Under the pieces are notes generated by a model. The model had not been told where the DNA came from. It worked only from the letters and a program-made list of their open reading frames with translations, and searched no databases. The position numbers were made by a program, and so were the translations under genes. A DNA stretch of 64,000 nt from Sabellastarte sp. h YS-2021. Lineage: Eukaryota > Annelida > Polychaeta > Sabellida > Sabellidae. Below are positions 33,756 through 42,925 of this stretch, piece after piece (positions within the stretch are counted from its first letter, which is position 1; each line of letters begins with the position of its first letter). The DNA is taken from contig OZ024936.1 in assembly GCA_964017235.1 (NCBI GenBank), forward strand, positions 37,470,040-37,534,039. Reading direction: 5' to 3'.

Positions 33756-35451
33756 TCAATTTCCCCCTACCTGAGGAAAACAATTGATTATTGCTTTGGG
33801 AGGAATTGCCCCCACAGGGGTTTTCCCTGTAGGAGCCTCTTTTCTTACTGTGGTGGGGACCATGAAAGGGTTTGTTTTGATAGGGTCCAAAACCCTGTGA
33901 ATCTTTGGGGGTGCCTTTTTTAAAGAGGAAGTCTTCTCCATCCTTGACTGTGACTTGAACAGAGGAGTAGGCCAAAAAGGTGAGTTCCTCAGTTCTTGAC
34001 GCCTAGAGTCTCCTAGATGTGGTTGAAGGAGGGTCATCTCGGCCTCACATCTTGGCAGGCCAGTGTTGCCCATGGTATACAGCTCCCTCTGGAGTATATG
34101 GGCTACAGATTTGCTGAGGCAGGCTAAGGCTCTCTGTTGAATAAAAATTCTCTTATTCATAATCTCAAAATAGTCACAGGCGTTTTCATAGCCAGGTTTG
34201 GCAGCTCTTTCAGGATCGGCACCCTTCTGGATCTGGCTTTTGACCCTCTTAAAGGTAGCCTTGATACTGTGCTGACACTTCTCCATAACTGTGTTACAAG
34301 CAGAAGCAGTCTTAGCGAAAGTAGCTATGAAATTGATGGTAGAGTGATTCTGCCTAGCTTGGTGTTCAAGTTCCTTGAGAACTTGTAGGGGAACCTTGCC
34401 CATAGGGGCACCAGAGGGCTTAGGAGAAATATAGATCTTGGCAAAATCTGTATTGAGCTCCTGAAGTTTATCTTCAAAACAAGGTTGTCCCACCTTGTAG
34501 TATTTTGCTGTTGAAGCAGGGGGTTTGATATATTTACCCTCGGGTAAATTAGAGGCTAAGAAATCCTGTTCAAACTTCTCAAAAGCGTCTTTGAGAATGG
34601 GATTTAAAAGGAGCATAGCTGAAGGGCCTCTTGGCCTTAGCTCCTGTTGGCCTTTCTCATCGTCCAGGCCTAGCACAGTGGTAGAGGACCTAGGCAAAGT
34701 TTTCTTGGGGTCAGGGAGATCAAGTATGTGCCTAAAAGTTTCCACTTCCTCTGCATATTGAGAAGGGAGGTCAGACATGTCTATTTCCCTATAAAAACTG
34801 GGTCTGTGCTATCCTGTTGTTGCTCATGCTCATCAGGAGCCTGTTGAGGTTTAGACTTTTTGATAGGGACAGAGGACTGATCTTCCTCTGAAGAAGACGA
34901 CAGACTACTTTGCCTGAACCTTGTGTTTTTTCTTCTCCAAGTGTTTTTTGGCTTTGGAACACACCCTTTTAGGTTGTTCCGAGTGTTCGTCAAAATAAGG
35001 ATCCGAGTGGTCGGATTCAAGATCCGAGTGCTTGGAGCCATGGTCAGACTAAACACCTTGAATAAACTTTGGTGGAAGGGAAGGACCACATAAGTCTGTG
35101 TCCATAGGTTGAGTATCTGAGAGGTCAGATGCCCAAGTGGTCGGATCTGGTTGTTTACTTGGTCCAGCTTGAGACAAAGAAGTGGAGGTCTTACCTACGT
35201 CCGCCTCAGAGGCTTTTTTCATAGAACGCATTTCGTCTCTCAGAGACTTCATAGCCTCCAGCATGGATGCTTGAAAGACCCCAAATTGTTGCTGGAGTTG
35301 GATGTTAAATTGATTACCCAGGGATTTTTCTAGTCTACTCTCTATTTTATTGTGCAAGGCAGTACCTGGGGTTGGTGGGACAATTTGAGGTGTCCTTAAA
35401 GACAAAGACTTGAAACGTAAGGGTTGGGGGCGTGGAGGAGAAGAAAATAAA
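33756..35451 (-). pseudogene. DIRS B gag-like ORF1, C-terminal part
   Basis: Three successive frames (33756-34778, 34781-35089, 35049-35405) cover a gag-like protein. The last contains a predicted coiled-coil-like stretch (NKIESRLEKSL, MLEAMKSLRDEMRS). The first is similar in layout to the C-terminal gag of A2 (NKRIFIQQRALACLSKSV). It is cut at 35452 by HLE II-b. The N-terminus resumes at 44455-44782. Confidence 0.75.
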
Positions 35452-35599
35452 CTAGAGGAATACTTTTGCTAACAAAAGCGAAGCGTCCCTTAAAGTTTAA
35501 AATGCTTTGTGGTTTTAATAAGCATGCTGTAAAGCTAAGAATGCACAAAGCTGTACCGTATGCTTTCCCAATACATCTTAATACATTATGAAGCTATAA

Positions 35600-36578
35600 A
35601 AGCAACAATAAAGGAGATATAAGGCAAAAACTCCAAAGCAGCTATTTATGACCCCAGTTTGGCCCATAAGGGAGGGTCGGGGGGTAAAACTGACTGGCTA
35701 TTTAGACTCTCCACATATGCTTCCCAATACCTCTTAATACATTCTGAAGGTCTAAAAGCAACAATAAAGGAGATATAAGGCAAAACTCCAAAGCAACTAT
35801 TTTATGACCCCAGTTTGACCCATAAAGGGGGGTCGGGGGATAAAACTGACCGGCTATTTAGATTCTCCACATATGCTTTCCCAATACCTGTTAATAAATT
35901 CTGAAGCTATAACAGCAAAGACAAAGGAGATATAAGGCAAAAACTCCAAAGCAGCTATTTATGACCCCAGTTTGGCCAATATGGGGGGGGGGGGGGGGGG
36001 GTCAGGGGGTAAAACTGACCGGCTATTTAGACTCTCCACATATTCTTTCTCAATACCTCTTAATACATTTTGAAGGTATAAAAGCAACAATAAAGGAGAT
36101 AAAGGCAAAAACTCAAAATTGGCTATTTTATGACCCCAGTTTGACCCATAAAGGGGGTCGGGGGATAAAACTGACCGGCTATTTAGATTCTCCACATATG
36201 CTTTCCCAATACCTCTTAATACATTCCTGAAGCTATAAAAGCAAAGACGAAGGAGATATAAGGCAAAAACTCCAAAGCAGCCATTTATGACCCCAGTTTG
36301 GCCAATAAGGGGGGGGGTCGGGAGGTAAAACTGACCGGCTATTTAGACTCTCCACATATTCTTTCTCAATACCTCTTAATACATTTGAAGGTATAAAAGC
36401 AACAATAAAGGAGATATAAGGCAAAACTCCAAAGCAATTATTTTATGACCCCAGTTTGACCCAAAAGGGGGGTTGGGGGATAAAACTGACCGGCTATTAA
36501 GACTTTCCACATATGCTTTCCCAATACCTCGTAATATATTCTGAAGCTATAAAAGCAACAATAAAGGAGATAAAGGCA
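35600..36578 (+). repeat. 158-bp satellite array, left part
   Basis: GACCCCAGTTTGRCC recurs at 35650, 35806, 35963, 36132, 36289 and 36447 (period 156-169). Each unit has a G-run followed by TAAAACTGACCGGCTATTTA, CCAATACCTCTTAATACATT and AAGGAGATATAAGGCAAAA. One G-run is 19 long (35983-36001). Non-coding. Confidence 0.93.
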
Positions 36579-36581
36579 AAA

Positions 36582-36950
36582 TTGCAAATTTAATAAGTAA
36601 ATTAAATTTTTATAAGTTAATACCCTATCCAATGGACAATTGCTTTACCGGTCGGCGCGACCGGTCCCGCCAAACGCCATAAAAAGACGTCCTGTATATA
36701 CTACCGGCAGGACCGGTCACAGAGTGTGCATTCGCCAGGTGGCGCATCGTACTTCATTTCCTGTTTGCCTCTTGACGTCATAGCATCTTTTTCGTGTCTA
36801 ATCCTAGTAAGACCCCTAGTAAGCTGATAGCAGGGCCGGTTGGGTGGGCCTTGCCTGTCCATTGGATAGGGTATTAACTTATAAAAATTTAATTTACTTA
36901 TTAAATTTGCAATTTTATTGCGTTAATACATCCTATCCAATGGACAATTG
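36582..36950 (-). repeat. DIRS A2 low ITR and internal complementary region
   Basis: The ITR holds TAATACCCTATCCAATGG, the perfect palindrome ACCGGTCGGCGCGACCGGT (36647-36665) and TGACGTCA (36773-36780). The ICR 36856-36950 joins the inverse of the low end (TGTCCATTGGATAGGGTATT onwards) to the inverse of the high end (TATTGCGTTAATACATCC onwards) through GCAATTTTATTGCG. Confidence 0.92.
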
Positions 36951-37339
36951 CTGAATAACTACCACTTGGTAGGCGGGTAAGCAGCTAGGGACTTATGTGA
37001 ACTCATAACAACAAATTTAACAGGCCCATTTGACCTAGGGTCAGAGAACCCTGAAAGGTCAGGGTCGGCACTAACTCACCGGTTAACCGGGAGCCTACCG
37101 ACGTTGCCCCCCCCCTTTTTCTTTCCTTTCAGAATTGGTCTGAATTGGAAAGATAGAGAGAGAGAGAGGGGCTGAGTTCAGTCCCAGAAGAAATAAACTT
37201 CCCAAAGGAAGCAAGTCACAGTTTTGTTTTGTTTTTTTTTTTTTTTTTTTGAACATATATGTACATTCAACATATTTACATTATGTACATATCTAACATA
37301 TTTACAATATGTACATATTTACATATATACAACATCCCC

Positions 37340-40300
37340 TCACTTCTGGGCCTGGTGGTGCACCTGCTGGGCAGCCACTACAGGTCCCAGGTGGAAAAGC
37401 TCCGAGTCAGCCCAGGCAACATCCTTCAAATAGAATTGGGTGAAGGTGTTGTGAGATTTCCAGTGGCAGGCTGACAAGATCTGATCTAAGGAGATCCCTG
37501 ATTGGAAAGCCTTAGAAGCAGCAAAGGCCCTAACATCATGGGCTTTAACCTGATGTAAGGTGAGGGCCTCCTGGTCAGAGAGCTCATAGCACAGAACCAC
37601 AGTCTGTTTGATCCATGAGGAGATGGTGGCAGGCGAGATGTCTTTATCAAAACCCTTCTTGAAGGAGACAAAGACTAACTCCTTATTCTGCCTGAGGTCT
37701 GCAGTCCTGTCCAAGTAGTAACGCAGGGCTCTAACTGGACATAGGGACCTGTCACCCTTGAGTGACCTATCCAGAGATGGTGCCAGGGCTGGGATGACCA
37801 CTGGTGCCACACTATCTGGACCTTCTTTAGCCAGCTGGTTCTTGGATAGGAAGCTAGGTGAGGGATACAAAGACACCTTAGACCAGTCTGACTGGTGTCT
37901 GATGTTCTTATGTAACCAAGCATGGATCTCACTCCTGCGTTTACCTGAACCCAAAGCCAGCAAGAAAACAGTCTTGAAAGTTAAATGTTTCAAGGAGGAC
38001 TCTTTCAGGGGTTCAAAAGGAGCCTTTGTGAGCTGATGTAAAACCAGTGAAAGGTTCCAGGAGGGGATGCCCCTCCTGCCCTTAGGTCTGTCTCTATGGA
38101 AACTATCCAGGAGACGAGTGAGATTCTCATCTTTGCTGACATTAATGGTGGAATTGCCCAGTTTGTCAGCAATGGCGGATCTGTAGCCATCAATAGTGCC
38201 TGGTTGTAACTTCTTGTCCTGAAACAAGTACAGGAGGAAGTCAGCAATGGCCTTCAGAGGTGGTGCCCTGAAGTCCACCTGATTACTGAGGCACCACTTT
38301 GTAAAAATGGTCCACTTTGCCTCATAGACAGATTTGGTTGATCTTCTTTGAGGAGCCTCAATTCGTGCTGCCACTGCCTCAGAGAAGCCTTGCTCCTTGA
38401 TTGCTGAGGCTCTAGGAGCCAGGCATGTAGGTTCAGATTCGACCGGTTCCTGTGAAGGACCTGGTTGAATGGCTGAGACACAAGGTTGGGTATGCTGGGC
38501 AGACAGAGTGGGATCTGGCTTGACATTGCTACCAGGTCCCAAAACCAGGGCATGTTGGGCCACCCTGGGGCAATCAGGATTATTCTGTTGCAGGGGTAGT
38601 CCTGGAGCTTCTCCACCACTTTGCCCAAGATGGCTGCCGGTGGGAAGGCGTATGGGTCCAGGTCCTCCCAGGAGAGACTGAGTGCATCCACTGCCCAAGC
38701 CTGGGGGTCTGGCACCGGTGACACAAACTGAAGTAGTTTGTTGTTGAACCTGGTGGCAAACAGGTCCACTTTTGGCTGGTGCCACCTTGCGCATACAGCT
38801 TGGAATACTGCTGGATGAAGTGACCACTCTGTTTGAATGGTCTGGCCAAGTCTGGATAGCTTGTCTGCTATCACGTTCAGCCGGCCGGGGATGTGACGTG
38901 CCCTGAGGGTTACCTGCTGTCTGGTGCACCAGGACAGGATTTTCCACAGTAGGGCACACAGTGACCCCGACTTCATCCCCCCTTCTTTGTTGATATAGGC
39001 AACCACTGTTGTGTTGTCTGTAGCTATCAACACAGCCTTGTTGCAGACCAGGGTTCGAAACTCCTTTAGAGCTAGAAAAACTGCTTTTAGCTCTAAGTGG
39101 TTTATGTGCAACTTGCTTTCTGGAAGGGACCAGGTTCCCCTTGCAGTATGGTCGTCCAAGTGAGCGCCCCACCCTTCGTTTGATGCGTCTGTAAAGATCT
39201 GCAGAGCATGTTTTAGAGGGTGTAATGGTTGACCTAGTAGCACATTGCTTTCCTCCAGCCACCACCTTAGATGAGGGTGGAGGGACTTGGGGACCGGGAT
39301 CACCTTTTCCAGTGACTCTGGGACCCTCCAATTGTTTTGCCACTGTATGGGTCTCATGTGGAGTCGCCCTAAGTGGATTTGTTTTTCTGTTGCTGTGAGG
39401 AGACCTATGAGGGACATGAATTTCCGGACCGGACAAACCGGATCCGACATCATTGATCTGATCTTGTCTGTCAAGGCCTGCCAACGTTCTTCTGTTGGTC
39501 TGACCTTGCCCTCTTTCAGGTCGAACTGGTAACCTACGAAGTTGAAGACCTGTTTGGGTGCCAGTTCTGACTTTTCCTTGTTCACCAGCCACCCTAGTTC
39601 CTGACAAAGTGTGACCAGGGTTTGAGTATGCTGGAGACAGGTGTGGAGGGTAGAGGCCCTCACCAGCCAGTCGTCTAGGTACTGGTGGATTCTTATACCC
39701 TGTCGTAAGGCCATGAGCTTGACCTCTTTGGCCACCACTGTGAACTCCATGGGTGCTGTGGAAAGACCAAAGGGTAGGGCCTTGAACTGGTAGGATTGGC
39801 CCTGAATGTGAAAACGCATGTACTTCCTTGACTGACTGTGAATTGGTATGTGGAAGTAAGCGTCTTTGAAATCTATGGATGTGACCCACTCCCCTGCCTG
39901 TAGGGAGGTTCTTATTGTCTCTGGGGTCTCCATCTTGAACGACTCTGTGTTTAAAAAGGTGTTCAAAGTGCTCAGGTCCAAGATAGGTCTCCACCGGTTG
40001 TTGGGTTTGGGAACCAAAAATAGCCGGTTGTAAAACCCTAGGGAGGTCTGATTTGTTACCGGTTCCACTGCATTCTTGTTTGTTAGCTGAGTCAGTGCCT
40101 CCAAAAGGAGGGACTGTCTTTGGGGGTTTACATATTTGCTGATGACCATTGGTGACCTGGTTAGGTTGGGTCTGAACCGGAAGGGAAGGGTGTAGCCCTC
40201 TCTCAGTATTCTGATAACTTTTGGACTCGCACCCAGAGTTTCCCACTTCTCCCAAAACTGCTGAAGTCTTGCCCCTACAGGAAGATTTGTGACAACAGTT

Positions 40301-40387
40301 GGGACATTTGTGACAATTTTTACAAAACTCAAGTGATCTACACAGGAAACATCTTTCACATGGTTTATTTCTCTGATAGATTGACAA
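37340..40387 (-). CDS. DIRS A2 tyrosine recombinase frame (with N-terminal Cys-rich block)
   Basis: One open frame of about 1015 codons. Its last 370 or so (37340 to about 38450) form the recombinase. It has an N-terminal core-binding region (RSTKSVYEAKWTIFTKWCL, TIDGYRSAIADKLGN), a catalytic Arg in SGKRRSEIHAW (about 37935-37950), His-x-x-Arg in KAHDVRAF (about 37540-37552), HW in CHWKSHNTF and the probable nucleophile Tyr in FTQFYLKD (37430-37432). All RHRY residues are present. The enzyme would insert the circular cDNA. The upstream 2 kb of the frame overlaps RT in another frame. It contains the conserved Cys-rich block near 40280-40480 but little else recognisable. No ATG lies near the domain start, so expression by frameshift, splicing or re-initiation is likely. 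Confidence 0.88.
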   Translation of the reverse strand: MSIYQRNKPCERCFLCRSLEFCKNCHKCPNCCHKSSCRGKTSAVLGEVGNSGCESKSYQNTERGLHPSLPVQTQPNQVTNGHQQICKPPKTVPPFGGTDSANKQECSGTGNKSDLPRVLQPAIFGSQTQQPVETYLGPEHFEHLFKHRVVQDGDPRDNKNLPTGRGVGHIHRFQRRLLPHTNSQSVKEVHAFSHSGPILPVQGPTLWSFHSTHGVHSGGQRGQAHGLTTGYKNPPVPRRLAGEGLYPPHLSPAYSNPGHTLSGTRVAGEQGKVRTGTQTGLQLRRLPVRPERGQGQTNRRTLAGLDRQDQINDVGSGLSGPEIHVPHRSPHSNRKTNPLRATPHETHTVAKQLEGPRVTGKGDPGPQVPPPSSKVVAGGKQCATRSTITPSKTCSADLYRRIKRRVGRSLGRPYCKGNLVPSRKQVAHKPLRAKSSFSSSKGVSNPGLQQGCVDSYRQHNSGCLYQQRRGDEVGVTVCPTVENPVLVHQTAGNPQGTSHPRPAERDSRQAIQTWPDHSNRVVTSSSSIPSCMRKVAPAKSGPVCHQVQQQTTSVCVTGARPPGLGSGCTQSLLGGPGPIRLPTGSHLGQSGGEAPGLPLQQNNPDCPRVAQHALVLGPGSNVKPDPTLSAQHTQPCVSAIQPGPSQEPVESEPTCLAPRASAIKEQGFSEAVAARIEAPQRRSTKSVYEAKWTIFTKWCLSNQVDFRAPPLKAIADFLLYLFQDKKLQPGTIDGYRSAIADKLGNSTINVSKDENLTRLLDSFHRDRPKGRRGIPSWNLSLVLHQLTKAPFEPLKESSLKHLTFKTVFLLALGSGKRRSEIHAWLHKNIRHQSDWSKVSLYPSPSFLSKNQLAKEGPDSVAPVVIPALAPSLDRSLKGDRSLCPVRALRYYLDRTADLRQNKELVFVSFKKGFDKDISPATISSWIKQTVVLCYELSDQEALTLHQVKAHDVRAFAASKAFQSGISLDQILSACHWKSHNTFTQFYLKDVAWADSELFHLGPVVAAQQVHHQAQK

Positions 40388-40518
40388 TAAACGGGATTTA
40401 CACCTTTCTTTTGCGGTGACCCGCTGGCAAAAGGAACACTTGCAACAAAAGAGTTTACATGTGGAAAAACAGTCTCGCTCTTGCTTGTCACTGGTGGTGG
40501 TGGGTTCAAGCCCTCCAT
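38254..40518 (-). CDS. DIRS A2 reverse transcriptase/RNase H/methyltransferase-like protein
   Basis: 754 codons from the first ATG after gag (40518, MEGLNPPPPV), 58 bases beyond the gag stop. The frame itself is open up to 40896. Order: PVGARLQQFWEKW at the RT N-end; RT with LFLVPKPNNRWRPILDLS, IDFKDAYFHIPIHS, LPFGLSTAP and catalytic QYLDDWL (about 39670-39690); RNase H with IFTDASNEGWGA, LELKAVFLAL, ATDNTTVVAY and RARHIPGRLNVIAD; then VDLFATRFNN, DALSLSWEDLDPYAFPP and IAPGWPNMPWFWDL. That last segment aligns by eye to phage Dam-type N6-adenine methyltransferases, with AFPP where NPPY is expected. It makes cDNA from the element RNA. The final 200 bp overlap the recombinase domain. Confidence 0.9.
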   Translation of the reverse strand: MEGLNPPPPVTSKSETVFPHVNSFVASVPFASGSPQKKGVNPVYCQSIREINHVKDVSCVDHLSFVKIVTNVPTVVTNLPVGARLQQFWEKWETLGASPKVIRILREGYTLPFRFRPNLTRSPMVISKYVNPQRQSLLLEALTQLTNKNAVEPVTNQTSLGFYNRLFLVPKPNNRWRPILDLSTLNTFLNTESFKMETPETIRTSLQAGEWVTSIDFKDAYFHIPIHSQSRKYMRFHIQGQSYQFKALPFGLSTAPMEFTVVAKEVKLMALRQGIRIHQYLDDWLVRASTLHTCLQHTQTLVTLCQELGWLVNKEKSELAPKQVFNFVGYQFDLKEGKVRPTEERWQALTDKIRSMMSDPVCPVRKFMSLIGLLTATEKQIHLGRLHMRPIQWQNNWRVPESLEKVIPVPKSLHPHLRWWLEESNVLLGQPLHPLKHALQIFTDASNEGWGAHLDDHTARGTWSLPESKLHINHLELKAVFLALKEFRTLVCNKAVLIATDNTTVVAYINKEGGMKSGSLCALLWKILSWCTRQQVTLRARHIPGRLNVIADKLSRLGQTIQTEWSLHPAVFQAVCARWHQPKVDLFATRFNNKLLQFVSPVPDPQAWAVDALSLSWEDLDPYAFPPAAILGKVVEKLQDYPCNRIILIAPGWPNMPWFWDLVAMSSQIPLCLPSIPNLVSQPFNQVLHRNRSNLNLHAWLLEPQQSRSKASLRQWQHELRLLKEDQPNLSMRQSGPFLQSGASVIRWTSGHHL
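40200..40510 (-). other. Cys-rich zinc-binding-like block in alternative frame
   Basis: In the recombinase frame, overlapping the RT N-terminus. It has paired cysteines (FCCKCSFC), then CERCFLCRSLEFCKNCHKCP followed by NCC and SSCRGK. The DIRS A1 counterpart keeps almost every Cys (CERCFLCRSLEFCKSCHKCP). In both elements it lies directly before the PVGARL start of RT in the other frame. Better conservation here than in the RT frame implies this frame is the translated one. A frame change or splice at the CRGK/VGARL point would fuse it to RT. It probably binds zinc and nucleic acid. Confidence 0.6.
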
Positions 40519-40576
40519 CTTGTTGGATACATTTACAGAGTTCACCAATCCGACCACATTTGAAAAACAGTGATTG

Positions 40577-42610
40577 TCATTTATGCTTTTTAAATCCCCT
40601 GGCCGGCTTCTGGCTGAAGTTTGAGGCTTTACCACCACCTTTCTGAGCAGTTTGCCGGTCTCTAATCTGCTTCCATGCCGGAGTAGTGGGCTTCCGGTCC
40701 GGCTGGTGAGGGGTTCGATTGGAGGTGACGTATGGATGAAAACGTCCAGGTTTCCTTGGTGTGGTACCAGCAGAACGCCTCTCTTCACTACGTAAGATCT
40801 CCTCTTCAGCTTTGACCAGTAAGTTGTCCGGGAAGAGTGATAGTTGGTGAACTGGAGACGTACGTAAGGCAGACAAGGTGTTCGGTTTAATCCCACCTCT
40901 TATGAACTCTAAATAACTGTCCCGACGGGCCAGGGTGAGATTAGCCATGCTGATAAAGACTCCCTCTGATAAATCCTGCATGGTACGCTGCATAGCCTGT
41001 GAAATTGACCGGTTAAACGTAACCAGATACTCCAGTTCTTCAACAGCTTGTTGTTGTTTCTCAGCACTTTTGCCCTTGGAGGAATCGAACCTGAGGGACT
41101 TTAACTGGGTGACCATGGAGTCCTGTACTTTGGTGAGGCATCTAGATAGGCCAGCAGCGTGATTACACATCACTGATTGTTCTCTGAAGGACCTCTCCCA
41201 CCTTCTAAGGGTGTCCTGGCTGAAGGTCCGGGAAGCTGGAGCAGAAGGTAAACTGCGCCTTGCAACTCTAGAAAACATACTGTTAAGCTTTGCCGGTTCT
41301 GGAGACCAGTCACCAACAGCCTGGGTAGACGTATCCTTCTTAACAGCTTGCATGTCGTACCACTTTGAAGTACGGGGTGTCTTGACAAATTGATCACGCA
41401 GCAGACCACTGGTTTCTGTATTCCTGGAAGGATAACCTTCAGCAATAGTTACATTTAGTTTCTCCAGCTTTTTACAAAGCCATTCATCCACCGGCAATTT
41501 TACTGACACTTTACCGGTAGTCTTCACTCTAGAACCGGCAAAGGGATTGTCATCCATAGATGCAGCTGAGGTGTCATAATCCGGGATTTGATGCCAGCCC
41601 ATGAAACTCTCAAGGTTGCCCCCTCTCAAGGTTTCCCGGTAATTGGCATCTTCAGAGAGGTCCTGGTCAGTGTTAGTTTCCGGTACATCACCCTGGTAGT
41701 GAACACTAGCCGGTGAAGCCGGTTCCGCATCCAACTCAGCCTCACTGTCAGATTCCCTAGCAACCTCAGAATTCTGGCCAATGGGAGGCGACTGGTTAGA
41801 CAACGTAGTTTCATAACCGGAAGGCAGAACCTCAGGACCCGCACCGGGAGCCTGTGGAGGCTGGGTGGCAGTCCCTGCACCGGGAACCAGTAAAGGTTGG
41901 GTGGCAACAGTCTCAGAGGTACCGGGGCCCTGAACAGGGTGGGTAGCACTCTCAGGCACTTCCTTCATAGCTTGTGTACCGGGAACCCCCAGAGGAGGTT
42001 GGGTAGCCGTCAACTGCGTAGCAACGTCACCAGTGCCCTCAGCAAACATAACACTAGTAGAAGCACCCGGATCAAAGAAGGGGTGTTCTCTGGGCACCAC
42101 AGAAGCAGAATTCACCGGTCTCACCGGAACAGCAAAAGACTGGTTAATCAGCATAGCTTCCAGACGGGAAAATCTCTCACTCCACTTGTCATCAAGGGAC
42201 TTGAGGTCGTCTGAAGTGGGCTTACTGCTGTGCTTCCGTTTACTAGACCTTGGGGAGCCATCAGAACGCTTCTTCTTCTTCTGCTTGGGTGTAGAATCAA
42301 CAGGAGACTGCGTCCCTGAATTGACTGGACCCAGCAGTGAAACCTCAGACGGATCAACAAGCTTGGAAGACGTACTTGTTAATTCTTCAGATTTCTTCTG
42401 GCTAGAGCGTTCTTTCCGTTCCTTGTAGGTGGGGGTAGCCAACTGGTGGATCTGAGCAGGCGTAAACGCCTTACAGATACTACAATCCAACTTCTTCACA
42501 CAGGGGTCATCTCCCACCCCCTTGTCACGACAACGCGCGCATTTCTGGTGGTTGTCGAAAAGGGCCATAACGTGCCCACAAGAACCTCGCTTCTGTCCAG
42601 GAGACGACAT
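40577..42610 (-). CDS. DIRS A2 gag-like ORF1
   Basis: 677 codons from ATG at 42610 (MSSPGQKRGSCGHV); the same start exists in A1 and, as MSSHQ, in B. Upstream in-frame codons to 42718 lie in the leader and are unlikely to be used. The N-terminus has CGHVMALF, CARCRDKG and DCSICKAF, a possible zinc-binding fold. A Lys/Ser-rich segment (KQKKKKRSDGSPRSSKRKHS) may be nuclear-targeting. The middle is Pro/Thr/Gln-rich and of low complexity (repeated ATQPxxxPGxG). The C-terminus is helical (RRWERSFREQSVMCNHAAGL, NLTLARRDSYLEFI) and ends in basic residues. Its role is presumably packaging of RNA into particles. Confidence 0.85.
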   Translation of the reverse strand: MSSPGQKRGSCGHVMALFDNHQKCARCRDKGVGDDPCVKKLDCSICKAFTPAQIHQLATPTYKERKERSSQKKSEELTSTSSKLVDPSEVSLLGPVNSGTQSPVDSTPKQKKKKRSDGSPRSSKRKHSSKPTSDDLKSLDDKWSERFSRLEAMLINQSFAVPVRPVNSASVVPREHPFFDPGASTSVMFAEGTGDVATQLTATQPPLGVPGTQAMKEVPESATHPVQGPGTSETVATQPLLVPGAGTATQPPQAPGAGPEVLPSGYETTLSNQSPPIGQNSEVARESDSEAELDAEPASPASVHYQGDVPETNTDQDLSEDANYRETLRGGNLESFMGWHQIPDYDTSAASMDDNPFAGSRVKTTGKVSVKLPVDEWLCKKLEKLNVTIAEGYPSRNTETSGLLRDQFVKTPRTSKWYDMQAVKKDTSTQAVGDWSPEPAKLNSMFSRVARRSLPSAPASRTFSQDTLRRWERSFREQSVMCNHAAGLSRCLTKVQDSMVTQLKSLRFDSSKGKSAEKQQQAVEELEYLVTFNRSISQAMQRTMQDLSEGVFISMANLTLARRDSYLEFIRGGIKPNTLSALRTSPVHQLSLFPDNLLVKAEEEILRSEERRSAGTTPRKPGRFHPYVTSNRTPHQPDRKPTTPAWKQIRDRQTAQKGGGKASNFSQKPARGFKKHK

Positions 42611-42734
42611 AATGATCAGTAACGTTGTAGAAATACTCCGTACTAATAAAAAACAAGAAACTTGGAAGAGTTTGTTGTAAAACTTCAAAAACGTATCTCT
42701 GAAGAAAATCTTCTGCACACTCTTTTCGCGCCAA

Positions 42735-42925
42735 ACGAAAAAGATGCTATGACGTCAAGAGGTAAACAGGAAATGAAGTACGATGCGCCACCTGGCGAAT
42801 GCACACTCTGTGACCGGTCCTGCCGGTAGTATATACAGGACGTCTTTTTCTGGCGTTTGGCGGGACCGGTCGCGCCGACCGGTAAAGCAATTGTCCATTG
42901 GATAGGATGTATTAACGCAATAAAA
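42735..42925 (-). promoter_or_regulatory. DIRS A2 high ITR with CRE octamer and palindrome
   Basis: Inverse of the low ITR. The CRE consensus TGACGTCA (42750-42757) is 140 bp upstream of the gag ATG. The palindrome ACCGGTCGGCGCGACCGGT is repeated here in inverse orientation (about 42864-42884). A CCAAT box lies in CCTATCCAATGG on the minus strand. The promoter role is inferred from position and motifs. Confidence 0.6.

Larger units (their letters stand above)
36579..42925 (-). mobile_element. DIRS retrotransposon A2 (apparently intact)
   Basis: A full-length DIRS element of about 6.34 kb. Order on the minus strand: high ITR (42735-42925), gag (42610-40577), RT/RNase H/methyltransferase-like (40518-38254), overlapping recombinase frame (to 37340), ICR (36856-36950), low ITR. 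All three frames are uninterrupted. The two ITRs differ at only a few of about 190 compared positions, suggesting recent insertion. Borders are exact: GGCA+AAA+TTGCAAATTT on the left and CGCAATA+AAA+ACTCAAAATC on the right. Excision regenerates GGCAAAAACTCAAAATC, a sequence present in the surrounding satellite at 43568-43584. There is no target duplication. Confidence 0.93.

Noticed and set aside
38580-39532. Additional open frames inside DIRS A2 (for example 38580-38849 minus, 39287-39532 plus)
   Set aside because: They overlap RT/RNase H or recombinase in other frames and have no motif. Only the Cys-rich segment of the alternative frame shows cross-copy conservation.
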